A stretch of DNA of 64,000 nt, from contig NZ_CP091036.1 of NCBI RefSeq assembly GCF_021535135.1, forward strand, positions 2,418,001 to 2,482,000. The letters are read 5' to 3'. The position numbers were made by a program, and so were the translations under genes. The notes under the pieces were generated by a model. That model searched no databases and was not told where the DNA came from. It saw nothing but the letters and a program-made list of their open reading frames with translations. Origin of the DNA: Antarcticibacterium sp. 1MA-6-2 (GTDB taxonomy: Bacteria > Bacteroidota > Bacteroidia > Flavobacteriales > Flavobacteriaceae). The stretch's first letter is position 1, and each line of letters starts with the position of its first letter. Positions 30,235 to 40,331 of the stretch are shown here, piece after piece.

Positions 30235-31056
30235 ATGCAGCAGATTTTTAATTTTCTTATCCGCAATAAGAATAACATTTTGTTCCTGTTGCTGCTGATC
30301 CTTTCCCTGTTTTTAACAATCCAGTCTCACTCCTTCCATAAAAGTAAATTTATTAGTTCTGCCAATGTTGTAACGGGAGGAATATATAGCTGGGCAAATA
30401 ATATCCAAACGTATTTTCACCTAAACGATTACAATAAGCGTCTTTTAGATGAAAACAAACAACTGCGAAGTTTACTGGCAAATGTACAGGATACTACACA
30501 GCTGGAAATAATCGTTGATTCCACCATTGTAAACGGGATATATAAATTTAGAACTGCCCGGGTGATCAACAATAATTATTCAAAAGTTGACAATTATATT
30601 ACCCTGGATCGCGGTGCCAATTCAGGTATAGAAAAAGAATTTGGAGTAATTACAAGCCAGGGAATAGTGGGTATTGTAGACCACGTTACAGAAAAACATT
30701 CAAGAGTAATTTCAATTTTAAATACGAACTCCAGGATAAATGCACAACTCCAAAAAACAAATCATTTTGGCTCCCTGGTTTGGAATGGAAAAGACCCTAA
30801 TCTTGTACAATTAATTGATGTCCCCCGACAGGCCCCTGTAGCAGTAGGAGATACAATAGTAACAGGAGGAAAATCCTATATTTTCCCAATGGGGATTCCT
30901 ATTGGAGATATACAGGATTTCACCTTGGACCAGAATGAGAGCTATTACACCCTTAACATCAGGTTATTTAATGATATGACCAACATAGGGCACGTTTACA
31001 TTATAGAAAATCAGGATAAAGAGGAGTTAAAGGCTCTGGAAACAGACAATGACTAA
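30235..31056 (+). CDS. mreC: Rod shape-determining protein MreC
   Basis: Periplasmic scaffold of the elongasome, 273 residues. A short cytoplasmic start is followed by a membrane segment (ILFLLLLILSLFLTIQ), a coiled coil (about residues 60-85, DYNKRLLDENKQLRSLL) and the beta-rich MreC domain (YITLDRGANSGIEKEFGVIT, VVTGGxS-type TIVTGGKSYIFP). It overlaps mreD by eight bases. The gene is intact. Confidence 0.95.
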   Translation: MQQIFNFLIRNKNNILFLLLLILSLFLTIQSHSFHKSKFISSANVVTGGIYSWANNIQTYFHLNDYNKRLLDENKQLRSLLANVQDTTQLEIIVDSTIVNGIYKFRTARVINNNYSKVDNYITLDRGANSGIEKEFGVITSQGIVGIVDHVTEKHSRVISILNTNSRINAQLQKTNHFGSLVWNGKDPNLVQLIDVPRQAPVAVGDTIVTGGKSYIFPMGIPIGDIQDFTLDQNESYYTLNIRLFNDMTNIGHVYIIENQDKEELKALETDND

Positions 31057-31555
31057 TACAATAATTACTAACACCATCAGGTTTATTTTTTTGGTTTTGT
31101 TACAGGTACTCCTGCTCAACAATATCAATTTTCTGGGATATATTAATCCTTACCTGTATGTTTTATTTTTGGTGTTGTACCCTTTTAATACTCCCCAGTC
31201 CCTATTTATTATTGTCGCTTTCCTTTTAGGTATAACTATTGATACTTTTGAGGACAGTGGTGGGATAAACGCAGCAGCATGCCTGGTAGTAGCCTATATT
31301 AGGCCCACATTTTTAAGGTTTTCATTTGGTGTGAGCTATGACTACCAAACAGTGAAATTATCAAACACCCCTTATGGCGCACGATTTGCATATATTTTTT
31401 TAATAGTTTTTGTACATCATTTGATACTCTTTACCCTGGAAATGTTTGATTTTTCTCATACATTACTAATATTGAAAAAAACCTTGTTTTCCGGGATATT
31501 TACTATATTATTGATCCTTATCAGCTTAACCTTATTTAAACCCAAACGCCGATGA
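31049..31555 (+). CDS. mreD: Rod shape-determining protein MreD
   Basis: Small polytopic membrane protein of the elongation complex, 168 residues with about five hydrophobic segments (FIFLVLLQVLLLNNINFLG; PYLYVLFLVLYPF; TLFSGIFTILLILISLTLF). Sequence conservation in this family is low; the call relies on size, topology and position between mreC and mrdA, with short overlaps at both ends. The gene is intact. Confidence 0.92.
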   Translation: MTNTIITNTIRFIFLVLLQVLLLNNINFLGYINPYLYVLFLVLYPFNTPQSLFIIVAFLLGITIDTFEDSGGINAAACLVVAYIRPTFLRFSFGVSYDYQTVKLSNTPYGARFAYIFLIVFVHHLILFTLEMFDFSHTLLILKKTLFSGIFTILLILISLTLFKPKRR

Positions 31556-33425
31556 GAAGATTACTACTTTACATAATCATTCTTACCACCGGAATAATTT
31601 TTATCGCGAGGCTTTTTTATCTTCAAATCCTCGATGATTCTTTCGTTCGTTTGTCTGAAGATAACGCAGTTAAAGTTGTGTACGATTACCCTCAGCGTGG
31701 CTATATCTTTGACAGGGATGGTAATTTGCTGGTCTCTAATCAACCATCTTATGATGTAATGGCTATTCCCAGGAATGTGAAAGCTTTTGACACTGCAGAA
31801 TTTTGCACAATTCTTAATATTACTCCAGAACAACTTGCACAGAAGCTTGATAAGGCGAAGATTTACTCTCCCCGCCTGCCCTCTATAATAGTTCCTCAAC
31901 TTACAAAATCTGAGTACGCCTATTTTTCTGAAAAAATGAGAAACTATCCCGGCTTTTATATTCAGAAGCGATCGTTAAGAGACTACCAAACATCAAGTGC
32001 CGCCAATGTCCTTGGATATATTGCTGAAGTAAATAAAAAAATAATTGAAAATAATCCCTACTACATCTCGGGTGATCTTATAGGAAAACAAGGTGTGGAA
32101 GGCTATTATGAAGAATTGCTCCGGGGAGTTAAAGGGGTGAAATATATTCAAAAAGATAGGTTTAACCGTGATATTGGTGCCTTTAAAGAAGGGATCTATG
32201 ACACATTACCAAAAAAGGGGAAAGATATCACCATAACTATAGATGCCGAATTACAGGCCTATGGTGAAAAACTTATGGAGAACAAATGGGGAGGTATAGT
32301 TGCCATTGAACCAGCAACCCTAAGTGAAATTCTTTCTATGGTTACTGCTCCCAGCTATGATCCTGCAAAGCTGGTAGGACGAAAAAGGTCCCCCAATTTT
32401 TCAGAATTATATTACGACAGTATTGCCCGTCCGCTTTATGACCGCGGTTTACTTGCAGAGTATCCACCGGGATCTCCTTTTAAAACAATTAATGCCCTTA
32501 TTGGCCTTCAGGAAGGCGTTGTTACTACCGAAGATAAATTCTATTGTAGCGGGGGATATGTGTACGGAAGAGGCAGAAAAATGGGTTGTCACCCACACGC
32601 GAGCCCACTTCCAATGATTCCGGGAATTGCTCAGTCCTGTAATGCCTATTTTGCAAACGTATACAGAAGAATAATTGAAAAATATCCTACCCCTCAGGAA
32701 GGAGTAAATACCTGGGCAGGTCACTTGAAAAGCTTTGGCCTGGGAGATTATTTGGGATCTGATCTTTCCACAGGAAGACCTGGAAAAATACCTACTGCAG
32801 ATTATTACAACAAAATTTACAATTACCCTACCTATAAATGGTTTTCTACCGCCACATTATCTAATGCTATTGGACAGGGAGAAGTATTAATGACCCCTAT
32901 TCAACTTGCCAATATGACTGCAGCCATTGCCAACCGGGGATGGTATTATACACCTCATATTTTAAAAGAAATAGATGGAAGCCCTATTAAAGACAAAGCT
33001 TTTACTGAAAAAAGAATAACCACAATAGAACCACGGCATTTTGATCCAGTAGTGGAGGGAATGCACCAGGTTTACTTAAGTGGTACGGCTTCAAGTCTTA
33101 AAATTCCCGGAGTAGAAATAGCAGGCAAAACAGGTACCGCAGAGAATTTTACCAAAATAGGTGGAAAACGGGTACAGCTTACAGATCATTCCATTTTTAT
33201 CGCCTTTGCACTTAGTAGATGATCCTAAAATAGCTCTTGCTGTTTTCGTTGAGAATGGATACTGGGGAGGAAGATATGCGGGTAGAATTGCTTAGTTTGA
33301 TGATTGAAAAATATCTCAAAGGCACCATCACCAGAACCGATATGGAGGACTGGATACTTACCCATAGCCTGGAAGAAGAATATATGAAACCCTACAGCGG
33401 AGAATCTTTTAGAATAAACCAATAA
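31552..33425 (+). CDS. mrdA: Penicillin-binding protein 2 (elongation transpeptidase), two frame breaks
   Basis: Inner-membrane-anchored peptidoglycan transpeptidase of lateral growth. It has an N-terminal membrane segment, the dimerisation domain (PQRGYIFDRDGNLLVSNQPSY), then the transpeptidase. The catalytic serine motif is changed from the usual S-x-x-K context to YPPGSPFKTINAL (SPFK). SCN is in QSCNAYF and KTG in AGKTGTAENF. Breaks: 33210-33216 (ACTTAGT, ACCGGT gives IAFAPVDDPKIALAV) and 33290-33296 (GCTTAGT, GCCGGT gives RYAGRIAGLMIEKYL). Restored length is about 624 residues. The stop shares bases with the rodA start (TAATG). Confidence 0.96.
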
Positions 33426-34677
33426 TGTCAAAAACAGGAGTCGGTTTTGACTGGTTAACAATATTACTTTATTTGTTACTGGTCCTCTTTGGGTGGGTAA
33501 ATATTTACTCCGCATCACTAGGGGATAATCCCTCATCAATCTTCGATTTTAATGAAGTGTATGGGAAGCAAGCAGTTTGGATCCTCCTAAGTTTTGCCAT
33601 GATTGTAGTACTGCTTTCTATTGAAGCACGATTCTATATGCGCTTTTCGAGTGTGATTTATATAATCTCCCTCATCTCCATTTTAGGTTTATTTGTGTTC
33701 GGAAAAACGATTAATGGCGCCACCTCATGGTATGTCTTCGGGGGAGTGAGCATTCAACCTAGCTGAATTTGCCAAAGTCGCAACAGCACTCGCTCTGGCT
33801 AAATACCTGGGGGATATACAAACTAATATAAAGACCTTTTCGAGCCAGTTAATGGCCTTTTTTATAATCCTACTTCCGCCTTTGATCATCCTGCCACAAC
33901 CCGATGCTTAGTAGTGCAATGGTTTATGCTTCTTTTCTCTTCCCCCTTTACAGGGAAGGCCTATCAGGAATTTATCTTGCTACAGGGTTTGCAGCAGTCC
34001 TTATTTTTGTTTTCACCCTTATAATAGGACCTTTAAACGTAGCAATCGCAATAATACTTTTGGCCATATTTTCATTATTCCAGAAGAGGAGCAAACGACC
34101 AAGATACATCCTGCTGGTCCTGGGAATTGCGGTGGGAATAGGGCTATCTTATTCTGTAGATTATATCTTTGAAAATGTTTTTGAGCAACGCCACCGCGAC
34201 AGGTTTAACATTGTACTTGGCAAGGAAGTAGATTCCCGTGGAATTGGCTACAATACTAATCAAAGCGAGATTGCCATTGGGAGCGGTGGCTGGCTAGGAA
34301 AAGGATGGACTGAAGGAACACAAACAAAAGGACAGTTCGTTCCTGAACAGCATACGGATTACATTTTTAGTACAGTAGGTGAGGAATGGGGATTCTTTGG
34401 CACTACCTTGGTGGTATTACTGTTTATCCTGCTACTTGTGCGTTTGCTTTATTTAGCTGAACGTCAAAAATCCCAGGCCTACAGGATCTACGGCTATAGT
34501 GTTGTAGGTATTCTTTTCCTGCACTTTATGGTAAATATTGGAATGGTAATAGGTATATTCCCGACAGTAGGAATTCCTCTCCCCTTTTTCAGCTATGGAG
34601 GCTCGGGACTATGGAGTTTTACCATTCTCCTCTTCATCTTTATTAAGCTTGATGCTGAACGAATGTCCTATTGGTAA
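33425..34677 (+). CDS. rodA: Rod shape-determining protein RodA (SEDS glycosyltransferase), two frame breaks
   Basis: Polytopic SEDS-family peptidoglycan polymerase paired with PBP2, about 417 residues when restored. SEDS marks include FVFGKTINGATSW, QPAEFAKVATALALAKYL, LPQPDAGSAMVY and PTVGIPLPFFSYGGSGL near the C-terminus. Breaks: 33757-33763 (ACCTAGC, ACCGGC gives IQPAEFAK) and 33906-33912 (GCTTAGT, GCCGGT gives QPDAGSAM, including the conserved catalytic-site aspartate region). It is the last gene of the rod-shape operon. Confidence 0.96.
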
Positions 34678-34704
34678 AAGCCATTCCCTCCCTTTTATTT
34701 TTGT

Positions 34705-35107
34705 TTAACTGAAGCTATATTTAATCCCCTTTGTGGTCGCCGCAACCTGGCAGAAGGCTCCAATAATTGAGGTGAGATCCATTAAGTAAATTTCTTCTGA
34801 AACCTATCCACGACAATAAGATTAGGTACTTCAGAAAAGAAGCTTACAATTGACAGCGGCCAGTAGTATTCAGATATGGCATAAAAATTAAATGATCTTC
34901 AGTGTAAAAGTCAGGAAATTCACCAAGTGTAGGTGAACCGAAAATTTCTTTCAATCCGTATCGAATAGCGGGACCCGAAATTTTATGTTATCATTTCTAA
35001 ATAAAAATAATTCGGGTAAGTTTTCTCTTTCAGGCACAACGATCAGCCATTAAGAGGGCAGCTGCCACAATAAGGATCAAGGCCGGATAAATATATTTTC
35101 TTTTCAT
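34705..35107 (-). pseudogene. Small gene of unknown function with several frame breaks
   Basis: The gap between rodA and the Prc-type gene contains a recognisable coding trace in shifting frames. It starts at 35107 with MKRKYIYPALILIVAAALL (membrane or signal segment), then PERENLPELFLFRNDNIKF, AIRYGLKEIFGSPTLGEF, EDHLIFMPYLN, YYWPLSIVSFFSEVPNLIV, and EEIYLMDLTSIIGAFCQV with a stop at 34705. Restored length is about 135 residues. Four or five indels are needed; one could be an RCCGGY site (AGGTT for ACCGGT near 34790). It is either a true pseudogene or an error-dense stretch. I do not recognise the family. Confidence 0.55.
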
Positions 35108-35129
35108 CTTATTTGTTCAAATTTCTGCT

Positions 35130-35162
35130 AAAAAAGAACGCTCCGAAATAGATTCCGGAGCG
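35130..35162 (-). terminator. Terminator of the Prc-type protease gene
   Basis: CGCTCCG and CGGAGCG pair around a 10-base loop. On the minus strand the stem is followed by TTCTTTTTT. It lies 22 bases past the protease stop. Confidence 0.85.
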
Positions 35163-35183
35163 CCTTTTAATCTTTATGCTCTC

Positions 35184-37435
35184 TTATTTCTTTATATCAG
35201 CAATCTTACCTTTTTTGATATTGTTCAGTTGAATATCATCCAGCACATTAATTGCCTCTTCAATATAAACGTCACTCGTCAAATTTTTGTGCCATCTTAC
35301 TCTTTTCTCCTTTAGCACTGTATCTTTTTCATAAAGCGCCTCTTCATAAGGAAGGGATTGATAGGTAAGATTTGAAGAGTATTTAGAAATACCATTAAAT
35401 CTTTTTGCATCTTCCTTATCATTCATACGCTGTGAGTGATAAGCGTCAAACTGAAGCGGATAGACTTCCTCATCTCTTTGATCTCTTACCCATTTAGCAT
35501 TCTCAGCTATTAATCGCAGTTGCTCATTGGATGCCATTCTTTCTTTGCTCTTTTCGATCACTTCATCGTAATCTATATAACCCTCCCACACTTTATAAGT
35601 TGCAGGTTTTATTTGATCCCAGGGTAGTGGGTTATCATAGTCCTTTTCTCCTATATCAATATAACTATATCTATCCGGCACCACAACATCACTCTTAACT
35701 CCTTCCAATTGTGTAGATCCTCCATTGACACGGTAAAACTTTTGAGTTGTAAGTTTTAAGGCCCCTAGGTCACCATACTCGTTACTTCTTACGGTCTGGT
35801 TAAGGTCTATAACATTTTGAACTGTTCCTTTACCATACGTTTGTTTGCTTCCAATAATAATTGCTCTCTTATAATCCTGCATTGCAGCAGCAAGAATTTC
35901 TGAAGCAGATGCTGAAAGTTCATTTACAAGAATAACCAATGGACCATCCCAGATTATACTTGGATCTTTATCAGATAGCACTTCCTGGCCTTCCATTTTA
36001 GATTTTACCTGAACTATAGGTCCTTTTTCTATAAAAAGCCCAGCAATATCAACTACTGTTTTCAAAGATCCCCCACCATTATTCCGAAGATCCAGAACAA
36101 GTCCTTCCATTCCTTCCTGCTTTAACCTGATAATTTCCTGTTTCACATCTGATGCTGCATTACGCTTATCATAGTCTCCCATATCGAAGTAAAACTTGGG
36201 AAGATTTATTAATCCAAAAGTCCTTCCATTCTTCTCTACTTTGGCAGTTTTTGCATAAGTCTCCTCAAGCTCTACAACATCCCGTGTAATGGTTATATCT
36301 TCTATATTTCCAAGTACTTTTTTCTTTACAGTAAGAGTAACTTTAGAGTCTTTTGGTCCTTTAATAAGGTTTACCGCATCATCAAGTCTCATTCCTACTA
36401 TGCTTACAGGATTTTCTTCATCTTCCTGTTTCACCTTAAGAATAATATCCCCTTCACTAAGTTGATCACTCATCCAGGCTTAAGCCCACCAGAGATAACT
36501 TCCATTATCGTAATATTGTCACTTTTCTTTTGAAGACGGGCGCCTATTCCCTCAAGTTTACCACTCATCGCGATATCAAATCTATCTTTATCCTGCGGAG
36601 CAAAATAAAAAGTATGAGGGTCAAATTCTTCTACAATAGCATTCACATAAACAGAGAAATAATCTTTTCGCTCCAGCTCCTCACTAAAGTCAAAATATTC
36701 ATTCATCGCAGTGAGGGTGGTTTCCCTTGCTTCTTTTTCAAGTTCTGCATCAGTTTTTATCTCCTTTGACTTTTCTTCTGAAGTACTTCCGGTAGCTACA
36801 GCTCCTTCAGGCTTCACAGGATTCTCCAGAGTACCATCCACATCTTCATAAGTATAATCCTCCAAAGAGTCATCAACCTCGCCGTTTTGTTCCTGCTTCT
36901 TATCATAGAAGTTACCAAGAGTTGTAAACTTCAACTGCTTTCTCCAACGCTCCTTAAGTTCTTTCCTGCTGGAAACATATCCAATCTCATCATAGTTGGT
37001 GTTAATCTCTTCTACTTCTGTAAAATCAAAAGGTTCGGCAAGAATCTCTGTATAGATCTCCCGCACTTCCTTCATTCTTTTTTGTAATCTATCATGGGTG
37101 AGATCAAAAAACGCCAGGTCCTTATCTCTAATTTGATCGTCTATTTGATCTTCATACACAGCAAACTCTTCTATATCTTCTTTATAAAAGAAACGTTTTA
37201 GAGGATCAATAGCTGCCAGATAGTCTTTATAAACTTCCTTTGAGAAGTCATCATCTATATTTTTGGCATCATAATGACCCTTTTCAAGAACATAGGTAAT
37301 TAGATCTATAAGAAGTTTATCTTTATTTGGATCATTAAATTGTTTAGTAGTAAAGCTGCAGGAGGCTACTGCCATAAGTAGCACAACAATCAGAATTTTA
37401 TAATTCCTTTTCATAAGCCGGATTAATTTCATCAT
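35184..37435 (-). CDS. Carboxy-terminal processing protease (Prc/Tsp type, S41), one frame break
   Basis: Periplasmic serine protease that degrades or trims proteins from the C-terminus, about 749 residues. It is a lipoprotein (VAVASC-type lipobox, MAVASCSF). Domains: helical N-terminus (about 40-290), PDZ (about 300-385), S41 catalytic core with Ser in NELSASASEILAAAMQ and Lys in SKQTYGKGTVQNV, then a Tsp-type C-terminal region. The frame breaks at 36478-36485 (GCTTAAGC, two bases too many). GCCGGC gives EVISGGPAWMSDQLSEGD inside the PDZ domain. It has its own terminator. Confidence 0.94.
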
Positions 37436-37561
37436 TAAATATTCAACAAATTACATAAAAAACTGTGCCAATAATATTTAACGGCAAGAATAAATTGTAA
37501 GACGCCTAAGATAAGGTTTCCTATGGAAATTACTATTTTAGCAACTCTTAAAAATACACTT

Positions 37562-38344
37562 ATGCCCAAAAAAAAACCGCTCATTCTGGTAACTAATGAT
37601 GATGGAATTACTGCCCCGGGAATCAGGGCTTTAATAGAAGTAATGAATGAACTGGGAGAGGTTGTAGTTGTTGCCCCGGATAGCCCCCAGAGCGGTATGG
37701 GACACGCAATTACGATTAGTGATACTTTGTATTGTGACCCTGTGACTGTAAAGGAAGATCTTCCACAAAAGGAATATCGATGCTCCGGCACTCCCGCCGA
37801 TTGTGTTAAAATAGCAACCCAGGAGATCTTGCATCGTAAGCCAGACCTTTGTGTAAGCGGAATAAATCACGGCTCAAATTCTTCAATAAATGTCATCTAT
37901 TCTGGAACTATGAGTGCCGCGGTAGAAGCTGGCATCGAGGGTATTCCCGCCATAGGATTTTCTCTTCTGGATTATTCCCTAACAGCCGACTTTGAACCTA
38001 CGAAAAAATTCGTGAAAATAATAACTGAAAATGTTCTGGAAAACGGTTTGCCTAAAGGGGTTGTTTTAAACGTCAACTTACCCAAGCTTAAAGAAAAAGA
38101 AATCAAGGGAATCAAAGTTTGCAGGCAGGCAAAAGCCAATTGGGTAGAAGAATTTGATAAAAGGACAAATCCACAGGGTAGGGATTACTACTGGCTCACC
38201 GGGAAATTTGTTAGTGAGGATAAAGGAGAGGATACAGATGAATGGGCGCTTGCCAATGGATTTGTCTCTGTAGTGCCAGTTCAATTTGACCTCACTGCTC
38301 ATCATTTTATCCAGGACTTAAACAGCTGGAGTTTCAATGATTAA
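37562..38344 (+). CDS. surE: 5'-nucleotidase / survival protein SurE
   Basis: Metal-dependent phosphatase acting on nucleoside monophosphates. The N-terminal ILVTNDDGITAPGIRAL carries the acidic metal ligands (ND-D), and the conserved APDSPQSGMGHAIT, CSGTPADCVK and SGINHGSNSS follow. I chose ATG 37562 (MPKKKPLILVTNDDG); an in-frame ATG at 37523 would add 13 residues not seen in the family. Its last bases overlap the next gene by eight, and lpxB follows, so the three form one transcript. Confidence 0.97.
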   Translation: MPKKKPLILVTNDDGITAPGIRALIEVMNELGEVVVVAPDSPQSGMGHAITISDTLYCDPVTVKEDLPQKEYRCSGTPADCVKIATQEILHRKPDLCVSGINHGSNSSINVIYSGTMSAAVEAGIEGIPAIGFSLLDYSLTADFEPTKKFVKIITENVLENGLPKGVVLNVNLPKLKEKEIKGIKVCRQAKANWVEEFDKRTNPQGRDYYWLTGKFVSEDKGEDTDEWALANGFVSVVPVQFDLTAHHFIQDLNSWSFND

Positions 38345-38618
38345 AATAAACGTCCTGGCAGGGTTTTTAACAGGAATCGTCTCCACAGCAACAGGAATGA
38401 TACTGTATATCCTGCTGTTTTCAGATTTGGGATTACAGCCTACCTTAAAGGATGCCCTGCGTAATGACTATCTTGGTAAAATAATTGTTTTGGGAGCTGC
38501 TTTAAACTTCCTGCCATTTTTCGTCTTTCTTAAGAAAGATCTTGTCTATCACGCAAGAGGGGTGTTACTTTCAATGGTGGTAATAGCAGTTGCCCTGGCA
38601 GTTTATAAATTTTGGTAA
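38337..38618 (+). CDS. Small membrane protein between surE and lpxB
   Basis: A 93-residue hydrophobic protein with three membrane segments (VLAGFLTGIVSTATGMILYI; IIVLGAALNFLPFFVFL; VLLSMVVIAVALAVYKF). I do not recognise a named family. It overlaps surE and ends one base before the lpxB start, so it is translationally coupled to both and may belong to the same envelope process. The gene is intact. Confidence 0.85.
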   Translation: MIKINVLAGFLTGIVSTATGMILYILLFSDLGLQPTLKDALRNDYLGKIIVLGAALNFLPFFVFLKKDLVYHARGVLLSMVVIAVALAVYKFW

Positions 38619-38619
38619 G

Positions 38620-39735
38620 ATGAAATATTACATTATAGCCGGGGAGGCATCGGGTGATCTTCACGCGGCTAACCTCATGAAATCTCTTAAAAATTTAGAT
38701 CCAGCTGCCGATTTCCGTTTTTGGGGAGGAGATCTAATGCAGCGCGTAGGCGGGACACAGGTAAAGCATTACCGGGAACTTGCTTTTATGGGATTTGTTG
38801 AAGTCCTGTTTAACCTGCGCACGATCTTAAAAAATATTTCCTTCTGCAAAAAAGATATTTCGGCATATCAACCCGATGTTCTCATTTTTGTAGATTATCC
38901 AGGCTTTAATCTTCGAATAGCAAAATGGGCAAAGAAAGAAGGCATTCCTACGCACTTTTATGTCTCTCCCCAAATATGGGCCTGGAAAGAAAGTAGAATA
39001 TCTGCTATTAAGCGAGACATTGATAAAATGTATGTGATACTGCCTTTCGAGAAGCAGTTTTATGAAGAAAAACATCAATATCCGGTTCATTTTGTGGGCC
39101 ATCCTTTAATTGATGCGATTTCACAGCATCAATTAGGAAATGTAGAGCAGTTTAAAAAGGAACATCAACTAAACCAAAACCGAGTTATCGCCTTATTGCC
39201 GGGAAGCAGAAAGCAGGAGATCTCAAAAATGCTGGAGATTATGCTTAGCATAACTAATGATTTTCCCGACTACCAATTCGTTATAGCGGGAGCACCAAGC
39301 CAGGACGAGGATTTCTACCATCCATATATTAAAAAGAAGAATGTAAACCTTGTAATGAACAGGACCTATGATCTACTAAGTACGGCCACAGCAGCTTTGG
39401 TAACATCGGGCACAGCAACTCTTGAAACAGCACTTTTCAAAGTCCCTGAAGTAGTGTGTTATAAAGGCAGCAATATTTCTTACCAGATCGCGAAACGTAT
39501 TATAAAACTTGATTATATTTCGCTCGTCAATCTCATAATGGATAAAGAGGTTGTGAGGGAACTGATTCAGAAAGATCTAAACCGGAAAAATCTTAAGACA
39601 GAATTAAATAAAATTTTGAATAAAGAGTACAAGCAGACAATTTTGAAGCAGTATGATGAGTTAGAAGAAAAACTGGGCGGCACCGGAGCAAGTGAGAATA
39701 CCGCCCGATTAATTTTTGAGGATATAAAAAACTGA
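38620..39735 (+). CDS. lpxB: Lipid-A-disaccharide synthase
   Basis: Peripheral inner-membrane glycosyltransferase joining UDP-2,3-diacylglucosamine and lipid X to form the lipid A disaccharide. Family marks: IIAGEASGDLHAANLMK at the start, FVDYPGFNLRIAKWAKK, YVSPQIWAWKESR and ALLPGSRKQEI, then TSGTATLETAL. The length of 371 residues is normal. ATG 38620 puts the conserved KYYIIAGEASGD at the N-terminus. The frame is intact. Confidence 0.97.
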   Translation: MKYYIIAGEASGDLHAANLMKSLKNLDPAADFRFWGGDLMQRVGGTQVKHYRELAFMGFVEVLFNLRTILKNISFCKKDISAYQPDVLIFVDYPGFNLRIAKWAKKEGIPTHFYVSPQIWAWKESRISAIKRDIDKMYVILPFEKQFYEEKHQYPVHFVGHPLIDAISQHQLGNVEQFKKEHQLNQNRVIALLPGSRKQEISKMLEIMLSITNDFPDYQFVIAGAPSQDEDFYHPYIKKKNVNLVMNRTYDLLSTATAALVTSGTATLETALFKVPEVVCYKGSNISYQIAKRIIKLDYISLVNLIMDKEVVRELIQKDLNRKNLKTELNKILNKEYKQTILKQYDELEEKLGGTGASENTARLIFEDIKN

Positions 39736-39742
39736 TCTCTGT

Positions 39743-40317
39743 ATGCGGATAAACTTTTTAGGAATTGCAGGAATGCTAATTTTTGTGTTACTCTTCACCT
39801 CCTGCGGAACTTCAAAAGCACGATTATCGTCTAAAGATTCTACAACCACTTCTTCCCAGTCGAGGAAAATTAAAACTCCACTAAGCACAAATCAATATAA
39901 AAACTGCTTAGTCCTGAAGATGAGCCCGAAGACAATCGGGTGTATAATATTACCACTTTTGCTAAAGGTTTTGAAGGAACCCGTTATAAATATGGCGGCA
40001 CTACCCAAGATGGAATGGACTGCTCCGGCCTTGTTTATACTTCCTTTCTTCAGGAAGAGATTCCTTTGCCGCGGTCTTCCCGTGAAATGGCCAAACTTGG
40101 TGATCGTCTATCGCTTGAAGATGTAAATATTGGAGATCTTTTATTCTTTGAGACAGACAAGAATAAAAAAGTGATAAATCATGTGGGTCTTGTGGTCGAA
40201 ATTCAACCGGGGCATATTCTTTTTATCCATTCTACAAGCTCCCGGGGAGTGGTCATCTCTTCCCTTGCAGAAAATTACTGGTTTGAGCATTTTGTAATGG
40301 CGAAGCGGGTGATTTAG
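39743..40317 (+). CDS. NlpC/P60-family cell wall hydrolase lipoprotein, frame break
   Basis: Secreted peptidoglycan endopeptidase, about 190 residues. A lipoprotein signal (VLLFTSCGTSK) is followed by a Ser/Thr-rich linker and the NlpC/P60 domain: KYGGTTQDGMDCSGLVYTSF (catalytic Cys), NHVGLVVEI (His), and a third polar site in HILFIHSTSS. The frame changes at 39900-39912: GCTTAGT stands for GCCGGT, and one further base is extra, probably in the preceding A run. Both together give NQYKTAGPEDEPEDN. The gene lies eight bases after lpxB. Confidence 0.88.
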
Positions 40318-40331
40318 ATTTTTTCGGTAAC

